Origin: Zea mays
Taxonomy: Eukaryota; Streptophyta; Magnoliopsida; Poales; Poaceae
Direction: 5' to 3'
Assembly: GCF_902167145.1 (NCBI RefSeq)
Contig: NC_050098.1
Span: forward strand, 80,764,207 to 80,828,206
Length of the DNA stretch: 64,000 nucleotides
Position numbers and translations under genes: made by a program. The notes below the pieces were generated by a model. That model did no database searches, had not been told where the DNA came from, and saw only the letters and a list, made by a program, of their open reading frames with translations. Below, piece after piece: positions 35,901 to 47,900 of the stretch; the stretch's first letter is position 1, and each line of letters opens with the position of its first letter.

Positions 35901-38900
35901 AGAAACGCCCTGAGCCGTTGGCTTTCTTGACGAGGAGGACCGGCGAGGAGAATGCCTGGCTTGGGCGGATGAGTCCCTGTTGGAGCAAGGCTTGACATTG
36001 ACGTTCTAACTCATCCTTGTGGCTCAATGGGTACCTGTATGGTTGCACAACCACCGGGCGACACCAGGCAACAGTGTGATATGGTGGTCGTGCGTACGCG
36101 GCGGCGGTAGACCGGTCGGCTTGGCGGAGATTTGTTGGAACTCCGTCAGGATGGCGTTGAGGAGGTCGCCGTCCGTTGTCGCATGGAGTTGCGGACTGGC
36201 TAGTCTTGCGATCCCGTGCCAGCAGATGACTTGGGAGCCCGGGCCGGTTCCGCGATCCCGTGCCAGCAGACGGCTTGGGAGCCCTGCCAGAACTGCAAGG
36301 TGAGTTGACCGAAGTCCCACAACAGCGGTCCCAACGTTGCCAGCCATTGGGTGCCCAGCACGACATCGTATCCTGCGAGTGGCAGGACAAAGAAGTCGGC
36401 GCCGAATGGTTGCTGGTCGATGTTGAACGCGGCGTGCGATACATGCAGACGCAGGGCACGCATTCGCCATTGGCGACCGTGATGTTCAGCTTGTCACGTT
36501 GTTGGGGTAGAAGTCCTGTTGCTGGCGCGCTGTCTTCGGCGATGAAGTTGTGCGTGGACCCAGAGTCGAGCAAGGGGTAGAGGACAACACTGCCCATGGT
36601 GATGTGGACCTTCATGGTGGCCGAGGAGCGAACGCCGGCTATGGCATGGAGGGAGATGAGCGGTGCTTCTTGTGGATCGGGCCCCGTGCAGTTGTCCTCA
36701 TCTTCGGCGTCATCTAGGTCCAGTAAGAACTGTCGGGGCAGACTTTATTGTGCCCGTGACTGAACTTGTCGTTGCAGTTGTAGCAGAGGCCTAGCCGACG
36801 TCGTTTTTCCATCTCTGCCTGAGACAACTTCTTGACTGGACGACCTTCAATGGTGATGGTAGAGTTGTAGGATCCGGAAGGTGCCCTTGAGGTGGCGGGA
36901 GGTGTGGGCAGGAGACCTCGGCCGCCCACACGCTGAGGTGTGGCATGTGCTTGCTGCGATCTGCTCCCGAAGCTCTAGCTTCCTGGCGAGACTCATGGCG
37001 ATGGACATGGACTGTGGATTGTGGATCTCGATGTCGAGGCTAAGGGGTGGTTGGAGTCCCGCCGTGAAGAGATGTACACTCTGGGTTTCCGTGAGGTGGC
37101 CGACACGTGGTAGCAGGGCTTGGAAGCGGTCCTGATATTCCACCACTAAGCTCATGCGATGACATGCTGCCGGTTTGCCCAATGGGTTGGACCGCAGGGG
37201 TGGTCTGAATCGCTGGTGCAGGAGTTCGGTGAAGCAACACCATTGTGGAGTGCCCTCGTCTTGTTGAATTTGGATGAACCACAACTGCCCGATGTCTTCC
37301 AGGTTGTAGGAGGCCATCCACACGTGCTCTTCCTCTATGATGCGTTGCTGATGGAAGTAGGATTCACACCGGTTAATGAACACCAGTGGATCGGGCATGC
37401 CGTCGAATCTTGGGAAATCCATCTTCTGAAAGTGAGGGGGGCGATCTTGGAAGTGCTTGCCGGTGTGCTGCATCTTCCCTGCTGAGGCTGAAGATTCAGT
37501 GCGGCGGTCATGTTGATGCTCGGCGACGAAGACCTTCAGGAACTCGACGGTGGCGGAGAGCGATTTGATGAGGGGGCCGATTTCGACTGTGTTGGAATCC
37601 CCCATGGCTGGGGTGTCGTATGCGGCAACAAGGATGCGGGGCGACAACTATGTTTGCGAGGAATACCAAGGTGTTATGGCGTGGCTGGGTGTAAGGCTGG
37701 TAGCGTGGTGGCGCGCCCAAGCTGCGTAGGGCGTAGCCGCTGGTAGAGGCGAGGCGAGGTTTTTCCCCTCGGCTCCCTATGTTGCTGGTAGAGAAGAGGA
37801 ATATGAGATAGATGAATTACTGCTTGATTCCATTACTTGCGCTGTGCGACTTATATAGTCCTTGATCTAACAAACTTCCCTAAAAACTCTCCTTGATCTA
37901 ACAAACTTTCCTAAAATCTCTCCTAAAAACTCTGCTTATCTTATTTGCTAACAATTCTATCCTTATCTATTTGCTAAAAACTCTCAACAAACTGTACTTG
38001 GCCGATCACATCTTGATCTGGCCGATTACATCTTGATCACGCCCCTATTTTGCGTTGGTCTAGCCGACGTCATGCAAACGTCCGGCCCCACATGACAAAT
38101 GACAACTAGATTCATTTTCCAACTGCATCTGCTAGCCCTTATACACCGAACATCTTCAAAAGGCACGAAATCCATTATGCTTTTTAGTGGAAGTGATGTG
38201 ACATATTAAGTTAGTAGAAAAGTGTACCCTGCCTTCATGCTTTCTAGGCAAATTTAGCTTACCATATACTTTCAAGATGTTAAGATTAGTTGATTTCTTA
38301 TAGCTGCTTGTATGTATCATCTTGCTAATTTCTTTAAGGTTCATTATCATACTTATTTTTCTTCCTTTGTGATATCGATATGAACGTACTTATGCATTCT
38401 TTCTAGGAAAACTTTAATTTCGAGTAAGCATTTAAATTCTCTCTTACTACCATCGTATGGAAGCAAAATATGTCTTCTTGTTAGACTATCTTTCCTGTGG
38501 TAGGAGGTGGTGTGGTAGGCGGTGACGGCGTCATGGTGCTGCACGAGCCAGCTAGGGCCGCCTAGTCCTCACCTCCACCCCATGTAGACCAAGTGGCCGA
38601 GGCGGGGGGTCCCTAGGAGTGGGAGGAGACGTGGAGTCGGCGTCGAGTGTGGAAGAGGGGGCGCCGAAGGCAGAGGTGCATCGTAGTAGGGCATGGTTAG
38701 CAGTGCCAGCTGTGGTGGATGCAACGAGGAAGCACCCATGGTCGGGCCTGACTACATGGAGATGGTTTCCATCTAGGGGTTGTAGAAGGACGACCAGACA
38801 GGGCCGTTATTGCGACTAGTGAGGCCACCATGGGAAGGGCCATCACCCCCATGATTGCCCTTGCGGGGTCAGCGACTGTTGCCGGGGTTGGGAGCCTAAT

Positions 38901-41900
38901 GAGGAGCAGTGGGGGCGGCAGGAGGGCATGCAGGAGCCCCACCGGCGTCGGAGGGCGAGGGGGCTGACCGGCGGAGGATGCGTCATAGAGTGCTGTGGTG
39001 GACGTGGGGCACTTAGTGTCTAGGTTGAGCTTCTCGGGAAGTAGCTCGTTGCAGACGTAGTGGAATGAGGGGAACGATATAGACCGCTTGATGAAGGACT
39101 TCAGGTGGTCATAACGCCTATTGAGACCACACAGAAGGTTGAGGACAAGCGTGCGGTTGGAGACGTGCTCGTCGAGGTTGCGTAGGGAGTCTGCCATGCC
39201 CTTCATTCGCCGGTAGTACTTAGGCCTCCCTGGAAGAAGAACAAGAGGTGGAGGGCGTGGGCATCCTTCTTGTTAAGGAATTGGGCCTCGAGGGCAACCC
39301 AGGCCTGGCGAGCAGTGCCTCTCGCTTGCGGACGACGTCCGGAAGCTCGGTGCTTAGCTCGCCGAGGAGCCACAAGAGGACCAAACTGTCATCTAGTGCC
39401 AGAACAAGAGTAGTTCAGAGGCGACATCGACGACGACATAACACTGAACGGTTACGAACACCTGGTCGCGCCAACGAGCGTAGTGGGTGGACACAAGGTC
39501 AAGGATAATGGAGACGTGTGACCGGATGTTCTTGCCACCGACTGCCTAAGCATGGAAGTTCGCAATGACCGCGATCTCGTACTTCGTGGGAGGGGGTAGC
39601 ACTGGGTCCACCGGAGAGGGTTCGACATCACATAGCCGTGGAGGAGACGCTCGGCCTCAGCCTGGTGAGAGGCGAGAGCATTTGTTACGATAGACTCATG
39701 CTCCCAGACGAGGGACACAACTCGTTCACGATCGCATGCAGTGGCCACGACGACCTTGGTGGTGGCGTGGGCAACCACCCAGGTGGAGTCAGTGGCACGA
39801 ACGGTGGGAGGAGCGGCTCGCCAATATTCGGTTTGAGAGTGAGGGTGCTGACGGTGGAGAATGACGCGAGAACATTGACGCCGGATGTCGCCGCAAGCAC
39901 CCATGCGGGGCAATCTATGCAGGAGGGAGAAGCGCTATGGCGGCTACGGTGGGGACGTTCGGCACGGGAGCGGACAGACCACTGCTGGGGAAGTGTGCGT
40001 GTCGGGGAAGGTTGTCGGCACGAGGATGCGGGAGGAGGCTGACGACATCGAGTGGAGCCGCACTGGGGAACTATTGGCGGCGCCGGGAGCAGGGAGGAAC
40101 AAGCCTACGTAGGGAGGAGCACCAACGCGCTGCTAGGGCAAAGGAGGGGGTGTCGACGCAAAGATGGAGCAGGGATGGGCGACAGCGCCATGGTTGCAGG
40201 GGAGGGCAACGCCGTCGCGGTGGGCAGTCGCATCGGCGTGGAGGGGGCGCCATCGAGGAAGGGGGTGCAAATGGTACGAGCCGTGCTGGGGAAGCTAGGC
40301 CGCAGCGTGGTCCCGAGGAAGGAGGCGTAAATGAGGTTGCCCGCGCTGGGTGGCGGTGCGAGTGCGAGGAACTGGGGAAGCTGGGTGGCGGCGCGATCGT
40401 GGCCGTGCAGGGATGGATGCGTCAGCGTTGGGGAGGGGCTGCGCAGTCACGGGCTGTGTGCTGGTGGCAATGGCTGCCTAGGTACGGTCAACCATGAGGG
40501 AGAGGTACAGTCAACAATGAGGGAGGGGTGTGAAAGTCGCATAGAGAGGGGGGGGTGAATAAGCAAATCTGAAATTTATAAAGTTTAAGCACAACTACAA
40601 GCCGGAGTTAGCGTTAGAATTAAATTCGAGTCCGAAAGAGAGGGTGAAAACAAATCACAAGTGAATAAGAGCGGATGACACATTGATTTGTTTTACCGAG
40701 GTTCGGTTCTTGTAAACCTACTCCCCGTTGAGGTGGTCACAAAGACCGGGTCTCTTTCAACCCTTTCCGTCTCTCAAACGGTCACTTAGACCGAGTGAGC
40801 TTCTCTTCTCAATCAAACGGGACACTAAGTCCCCACAAGGACCACCACACAATTGGTGTCTCTTGTCTTGGTTACAATTGAGTTGGAAACAAGAAAGAAG
40901 GAAGAAGAAAAGCAATCCAAGCGCAAGAACTCAAATGAACACAATTGTCTCTCTCACTAGTCACTATTTGATTGGAATGATCTTTGGACTTGGGAGAGGA
41001 TTTGATCTCTTGTTTGTGTCTTTGAATGAAGTCTAGAGCTCTTGTATGAGGTTTGAAGGCTGAAAACTTGGATGCATTGAAGTGTGGTGGTTGGGGGGGG
41101 GGTATTTATAGCCCCAACCACCAAAAGAACCGTTGGTGAGGGCTTCTGTCGTATGGCGCACCAGACAGTCCGGTGCGCCAACGAACACTGTCCGGTGCGC
41201 CAGCCACGTCACCAGGCCGTTGGGTTCCGACCGTTGGAGCTTCTGACAACTGGGCCACCGGACAGTCCGGTGGTGCACCGGACAGTCACTATTCACTGTC
41301 CGGTGCGCCTTCTGGCGCTGCTCTGACTTCTTCGCGCGCAGGCGCGCACTGTTCACTTTTACTGTTCCGTTGCAGACGACCGTTGGCGCTGTGTAGCCGT
41401 TACTCCGCTGGCACACCGGACAGTCCGGTGCTACACCGGATTGTTCGGTGAATTATAGCGTAGCGGCTCCCAGAATTCCCGAAGGTGGCAAGTTTGGAGT
41501 TGGGTTCCCTGGCGCACCGGACACTGTCCGGTGGCGCACCGGACAGTCCGGTGCGCCAGACCAGGGCTGCCTTTGGGTTGTCTTTTGCTCTCTTTGTTTA
41601 AACCCTTTCTTGGTCTTTTTATTGGTTTGATGTGAACCTTTGACACCTGTAAAACTTATAACCTAGAGCAAACTAGTTAGTCCAATTATTTGTGTTGGGC
41701 AATTCAACCACCAAAATCAATTAGGAAAAGGTGTAAGCCTATTTCCCTTTCAGGGTGTCCGTCGGCTGCACTTTCTAGGATAAACAGGGCGGGAGGGAGG
41801 GAAGATGAGAAAGGCTTGGTACCATATTAGAAGCTGAAAACCCTAACCCCAATTGGGTAGGGGATATATTAATATATATCCAACTACATGGGCTAAGAAC

Positions 41901-44900
41901 CATTAAGTGACACACTGTGTGTGTCTGTTTTGCTAATTCCGGTGCCTCCTATCACAACTCCAGACGTTAGTATACTTTCTTCCTCCCACCCATCTCTCTC
42001 GCCCGCTCCATCTAGAGGTGGACACTTTTTTACCGTAAACCAAACCGAACTGAAATTTTGGTTTTTCGGTAGTTTGGTTTTGGTTTCAGTTTTTGTATCT
42101 AAAAAATTCGGTGTTCGGTATCGTAATCGGTTTACCATATACCGAAACGAAATACCAAAAAAATCGAATACAAAACTTTATCATTTCTAAAATTTGACTA
42201 TTTGATTATGCGAACTAAATGTTTGATGCAATTAAATTGTTATTGACCTAATTTTATGTGATGTATGTTGTATCTCTAAATATTTGTACCTATATAATTT
42301 TTACTTTTTCAAGCTCTGTAATCTATCATGTAAACTTGTTGTATGTGTTATCTTGAGTATAAGTTTGGTGTTCGGTTTTACCGAAAAACCAAAGCAAAAG
42401 CCCGAAACTGAAATTCTCGGTTTTTAATTTTCTAGAAAACGATCGGTTCCTCTGTAGGTGATTTGGTTCTTCTCGGGCCCTTTCATCTTCGTAATGTTCT
42501 TGTTGTCCCACATATCATTCAAAATCTTTTATCGGTTTGTTAGTTTACCATCAATAATTCTTGCTCCATTGAGCTTGATACTTTTGGCTTGTCCGTGAAT
42601 ATCTAGAGCTTTCTCGCCTGTTGTGATAGCTCTAGCCCCTGTATAGCCTGCGACTGCCTATGTCCGACTCTCCTTATCCTGCTTCTCCTACATCATCGCC
42701 TTCGTCCTCGCTGCAGCCACACGCCCTGACTGCTTCCACTACATCTAGCACTTGGCATCATCGACTCGGTCATCCTAGCCCTGATGTGTTGTGTAAGTTG
42801 TGTAGTAGTTCAGTTATTTCTTGTACTAGGGGCACCTATGACCATCTATGCCACACCTTGTAGATAGGTCGTTAGGTTCGACTCCCTTTCACTATCACCT
42901 CTTAGGTTATGCTCAATTGTGATATCATATATTGGGATTTGGTGAAAGGGTCTCTAGCCGAGTTGGTTAGGTGGTCTGAGTAGCACTCCTCAGGTCTTGG
43001 GTTCGACTCCTCCGTGGGAGCGAATTTGTAGGCTGTGGTTAAAAAATCTCCTCGTCTATCCCACGCCAAAGCACAGGTCTAAGGCCCGGTCCTAGTCGCG
43101 GTCGTTCTCACATGGGCTACAGTGCCGCTGTGTATGGGTGGGGCAGGGGTTCGGTGGTTTTCTCGATCTGCGTGAGGTCTTCTTAATATAATGCTGTGGG
43201 GGCGATCTTACCCCCACAGGTCGAGTTTTTTTTATATATTGGGATTTGTGGACCTCTCCTTGCATTCAAAGTTTGATACTTTTGTGGCTCTTCTGTCCTT
43301 TGCATGGGTTTCCACTCACTTTGGTCGTGCAATTAAGACCGTCCAGTGTGACAATGATCGTGAGTTTGATAACTTATCTCGGTCGTTCTCCTCCCATGGT
43401 GTTCAACTCTAGATGTCCTGCCCCTACACTTCTCAGAATGGCAAGGTTGAGCGCATTATTCACACTACTAACAACATCATGCGCTCCTTGCTCTTTCAGG
43501 CATCCGTTTCTACTCGCTCTAGGCTGAGAGCCTCGATACCGCCACCTACCTCATGTGTCTTTCTACTACGACGATTCGTGCCCCCACACCCACTTTGTTC
43601 TTTTCGATACCATTTCCTTCTACGACCATCTTCATGTTTTTGGGTCCGCATGCTACCCCAACCTTTCTGCCACTACTCTCCATAAGCTTGCTGCTTGTCC
43701 CTCGCTCCACCCGTCATGTCTTCCTCGGTTACTCCTCTGATCACAAAGGGTATCAGTCTCTTGATCTCACTACACATCTCCCGTCTCGTTATCTTTGCCG
43801 AGACAGATTTCCCCTTCTCGCATCCCTCCCAGTTCACCACTGACTCCCTTCCCGAGTTGGACTTTCTTCTTGATCCTGAACCCGTGTCTCCATCTGGTTA
43901 GTCATCGTCTTTTTCCCTCCTGTAGGTTTACCCCACACCGTTCCTGCCTATGGCACCGATGCCTCTTTTGGCTCGCGTGCCTCTAGACTCCCTCTAGGCT
44001 GCCCTATAGCCCCAGTCAGTCTGTATGTCTCCTACTCGATCTTCGCCGGATCGTTGGCAGCTCTGTTGACCCCTTTTTCCCATGACTTCGCTTACCTTGT
44101 CCAGACCATTGGGGTCCTCCCTGGTGCCCTCCTCGGTAGCGGCCCCTCCTCGCTATGCCAACCATGTGCATGTCTATCAGTGACGTGCGTGGTCGTGCGA
44201 GTGCATGCACCGCCTCGCTTCCGGACCGAGCCGACGTTGTATCACCCCTCTTCTTCAGCGTGACCTTCGCCACGTCCACCAATGGTGACTTGCTAGGCTG
44301 CTGGGGTTCTTCGGCTTGTTGATAGTCTTGTTCTCTCCGGGACCTCCACGCTGGTCTCCCGCATGTCGTCTTCTATTCATAGCGCCCTCGTCGAACCTCA
44401 CTTGCATCACACTATGGAGGAAGAGTACTAGACCCACCTTGACAATCACACCTAGGATTTGGTGCTCCGTTCACTAGGCAACAATGTGGTGACTGGCAAG
44501 TGGGTCTAGACACACAAGCAGAAGGTTGATGGCTCTCTAGGTTGGTACAAGGCTTGCTGGGTTCTTCGGGGATTCGTTCAACGTCCTGAGGTTGACTACG
44601 ATGAGTCGTTCAGTCTAGTAGCGAAGCCTGCCACTGTCCAAACTGTTCTCTCACTGGCTCTCTCTCGTTCTTGGCCCATTCATCAGTTGGACATCGAGAA
44701 TACCTTTTTCCATGGGACTCTCACGAAGATCGTCTATTGTAGTTAGGCTATGCCCAACGGAGCGTACATATGGCCGTGCAAAACACTGTTTTGCGCTGTA
44801 GGCTCCACTGTTCATAGAGTGAAGTTTAAAATAGGGGAAGAGGATGAGTAAGCTGTTGGAGATAGTCTCAGTCTGCCAATTTGTTGACTCAACTCATTCA

Positions 44901-47900
44901 GACATGGTTTGCATGCTCAACAAGTCCCTTTATGGTCTGAAGCAGCCCCCCGTGCTTGGTACAACAGGTTTGCCACATATATGCGCTCCCTGAGCTTTAC
45001 TGAGGCTGTCTTAAACTTACCTATTTCATCTATTGGTGCTACAATGACATTGTGTACCTTCTTATGTATGTTGATGACATTGTTCTCACTGCCTCTTTAT
45101 TGGGCTTGCTGCATTGGATCATTACCCCCCCCCCCCTTCAGCACGAGTTCGCAACGAAGGACTTGGATCCTCTTCATCATTTTCTAAGGATTGCTATTGA
45201 GCGTCATCCAAATGGCCACCCTGGATGTCCTGGAGCATGCTGGTATGTTGGATTGCAAGCCATGCGCGACACTGGTGGACACACAGGCCAAAGTCTCTAG
45301 CGACGGTTCTCGTGTCTGCGATCCCACTGCCTACTGTAGTCTTGCCAGCAATCTTCAGTGTCTCACCTTCACCCGGCTCAACATCGCGTATGTTGTCCGC
45401 TAGCTCTGTCTTTACATGCATGATCCCCGGGAGCCACACCTGAGTGCGGTCAAGTGGATCCTTCGGTACCTCTAGGGTACTATCGAATATGAGGTTCATC
45501 TTTGGCGCTCCTGCACACCTAAGCTGGTTGTCTATGATAACTGGGACAGGTGCCCTCCGTTGCTGAGGCGGAGTACTAGGTTGTCGCTAATGGGGTGGAT
45601 GGAGTGATGCACCAGAGCTCCACAACCCCCTTCATCATTTTATGTGTTTGTTTGACATTTTGAGTGATTGGCACATTAGTATTTTAGACTTTTCTAGCGG
45701 GTACGGGTAAAATTATTCGCGCGAGTATGGGTATGAGTAAGATTTTATACCCGTGACCTTATACGGGTAACCCGACGGGTAAGATTTTTTTTACGGGTAT
45801 AGGTATGGGATGATACTATCCTACGGGTACATACCCGTTGCCATCTCTACGTCTACCTCTCCATCAACCCTGTCTAGCATCAGCACACGAATCATGTTGA
45901 GATCAAGGTCACTTTGTTCGTGAGTGCGTTGCTGTAAGGGATGTCCACGTTCATCAAGTCTGGACGAGCTCACAATTTTCTGACATTTTTATTAAGGGTC
46001 TTCTCTCATTCTCAGAGTTTTGGTCTAGTCTCAACATATGTTGTGGCTAGAGTTTCGCCTACAGAAGGGGGCTGTTAGATTGTCTTTCTTGTCAAAATGT
46101 AATGGGCCTAGAGCCCAACCCATGTAACCTGACATATATATGGAATACCCAACCCACTCAAGGGTTAGGGTTTTTACATTATTCAATAGTTCCGTTGCTT
46201 TTCTTTGTAATATCGAGATGAACATATATTTGAACAAGTGGGATTGTTTCTAAACTGTTAGTATTTTCTTTTGTAGGTTTTCATGTTGATGATTCAGAAG
46301 TTACATTAAATGTTTGCCTTGGAAAACAATTCTTTGGTGGTGAATTATACTTTCGAGGTATTCGGTGTGAGAATCATGTGAATTCAGAGACACAACATGA
46401 GGTGACTTCTCATTTTACTTCAACAACTTTCTTATCTACCCATGCATGGTAAGCCATGCACCATTGATTGATTTTGATTATGCTCCTCGTACCCTGCTAA
46501 TTCTTTATTTAGATCCTGTTGGTTTGTGCCTAAGTTTGCCACACCTTATCTTGGAAAAAAATGTTTGTGCCATAGAAAGTATGGCAAACAAAATTCAACT
46601 CACTTGTGGCGAAGTTTGGTAAGAAAGCAAGTCTGACATGTGGGACAAGGTGCTTAGAAAGTTTGACGTGCCATAGTTGTGCAAACAACTGCCTAAGAAT
46701 GTGTGGCATGCTTTCCTATGTTTTCGAAAAAATAGAAACCGTGGCATGAGTAACATGTGATGTGGCAATGTTTGGCATGAACCAAAAGACTGTTAGATTC
46801 TAGAGTTGTTGGCTAATTGATGCTATGCTACAACAATGTTTTCAAATCTTATAATTGAGCCTAGTCACCATAGTTATTAAGGAGTAGCGACGCCTAAGCG
46901 GTAAGGCGACCAGGAGGGGGCAAGGCATGCTGTCGCCTCTGTTCTTAAGGCGTCACCTAGGCGACGCCTAGGCGTCCGAGCGGTGGTCTAACGCCTAGGC
47001 GCCTTGCCTCCCTACATCGCCTAGGCGCCCAGGCGGTGCTCCAACGCCTTGGACCGCCTTACCACTTTAAAAACCATGGCTGTCGCCTTGCCGCAAGAGT
47101 AAGGTGGGGGTAGGAGGCGTCGACGACGCGGGGAAGAGGCGTCGACGACGCAGGGAAGAGGGGTCGACAGCGTGGGTCGCAGCGGCGTTGCGGGTTGCGG
47201 CGTCGCGCGCATCCTCCCTCTCTCATGTGGGCGGTTCGCGACCTCCCCTCCCTTTGGCGGCGACTCTCCTCCTCTCTCTCCTTTCTGGCAGCTGCAAGGT
47301 GGCGGCTGAGGGAGGATGCTGCAGGGTGGTGGCTGAGGGGAGGGAGGATGCGGTAGGGTCAGCTGGGAACGGGGAAGATTAGGTTAAGAAGTAGGCTGGG
47401 CCGGGAAACAGCAAGCTCGTGGCCCATGTCTTTAATCTCTTTTATTTTTGCTTTTCTTTTTACTTCTCTATTAAACCAGTAAATCCATTAGTTAAGTAAT
47501 CATTTTTTCCTAATCTTCTACTACCATCTATTAGTTATGTTAGATTTTAAGTGTATTATGTTGGTTTATGTTGAACTTGTACTATTATCCCTCTACCTAT
47601 CTATACGACTTCTTAAGACAGTAGTGTACGCGTCCACACGGTGCACGGTTCTGCCCCTCCACGCCCGCCCCTGCCTCTGTGACCCCCTTCCCTCGCCCCC
47701 CTGACCGTGATCCCCGCCGGTAAACCCGACCATCATCCTCCTCCCCCGCCTCCGCCTCCCTTCGATCCTAGCCCGCCCCTTCCATACTCCTCCCTGCATC
47801 CTTTCCATCCTTTTCTGTGCTCCAACGATACATGCGCGCCCCTTCCATCCTTGCTCGCACTCCTCTCTTCTGCCTTGCACCATGGGCCACGCAAGCTCAC

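Larger units (their letters stand above)
34526..38092 (-). mobile_element. Ty3/gypsy chromovirus-like element 2, 3'-truncated
   Basis: Gag, protease, RT, RNase H and the integrase zinc-finger region lie in order on the - strand, behind a probable 5' LTR at 37780-38092. It stops near 34526 in the integrase N-terminus (GHHTCQR...LLLPLPVP); the rest of integrase and the 3' LTR are absent. Confidence 0.8.
38521..41945 (-). mobile_element. Ty1/copia element F (gag and 5' end only), split by a solo LTR
   Basis: On the - strand: part of a short LTR (about 41828-41945, with CCCATGTAG and GGGTTAGGGTTTTC as in the LTRs at 46073 and 53618), a primer site variant ATGGTACCAAGCC at 41813-41825, then gag. 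The solo LTR 40531-41752 interrupts it with a GGGTG duplication. Pol is absent. Confidence 0.65.
42431..46187 (+). mobile_element. Ty1/copia element D, 5'-truncated
   Basis: Starts in the protease/pre-integrase region ([18 protein letters not shown]) and continues through integrase, RT and RNase H to a polypurine tract (CAGAAGGGGGC) and a short 3' LTR. It carries a SINE (42942-43233), a Tourist-like MITE (44746-44867) and another small element (about 45640-45853). It is riddled with stops. Confidence 0.8.

Noticed and set aside
39937..40497. 186-codon Gly/Arg-rich frame on the + strand
   Set aside because: It lies antisense to the copia F gag region and is compositionally a shadow.
41160..41560. 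CRISPR-like array of ACCGGACAGTCCGGTG repeats
   Set aside because: Irregular spacing, repeats themselves palindromic, and the same array is inside an LTR at 58730-59125; a plant nuclear genome has no CRISPR.
42950..43020. tRNA gene
   Set aside because: Only the A and B boxes are tRNA-like; the sequence continues into a SINE body with a target duplication.
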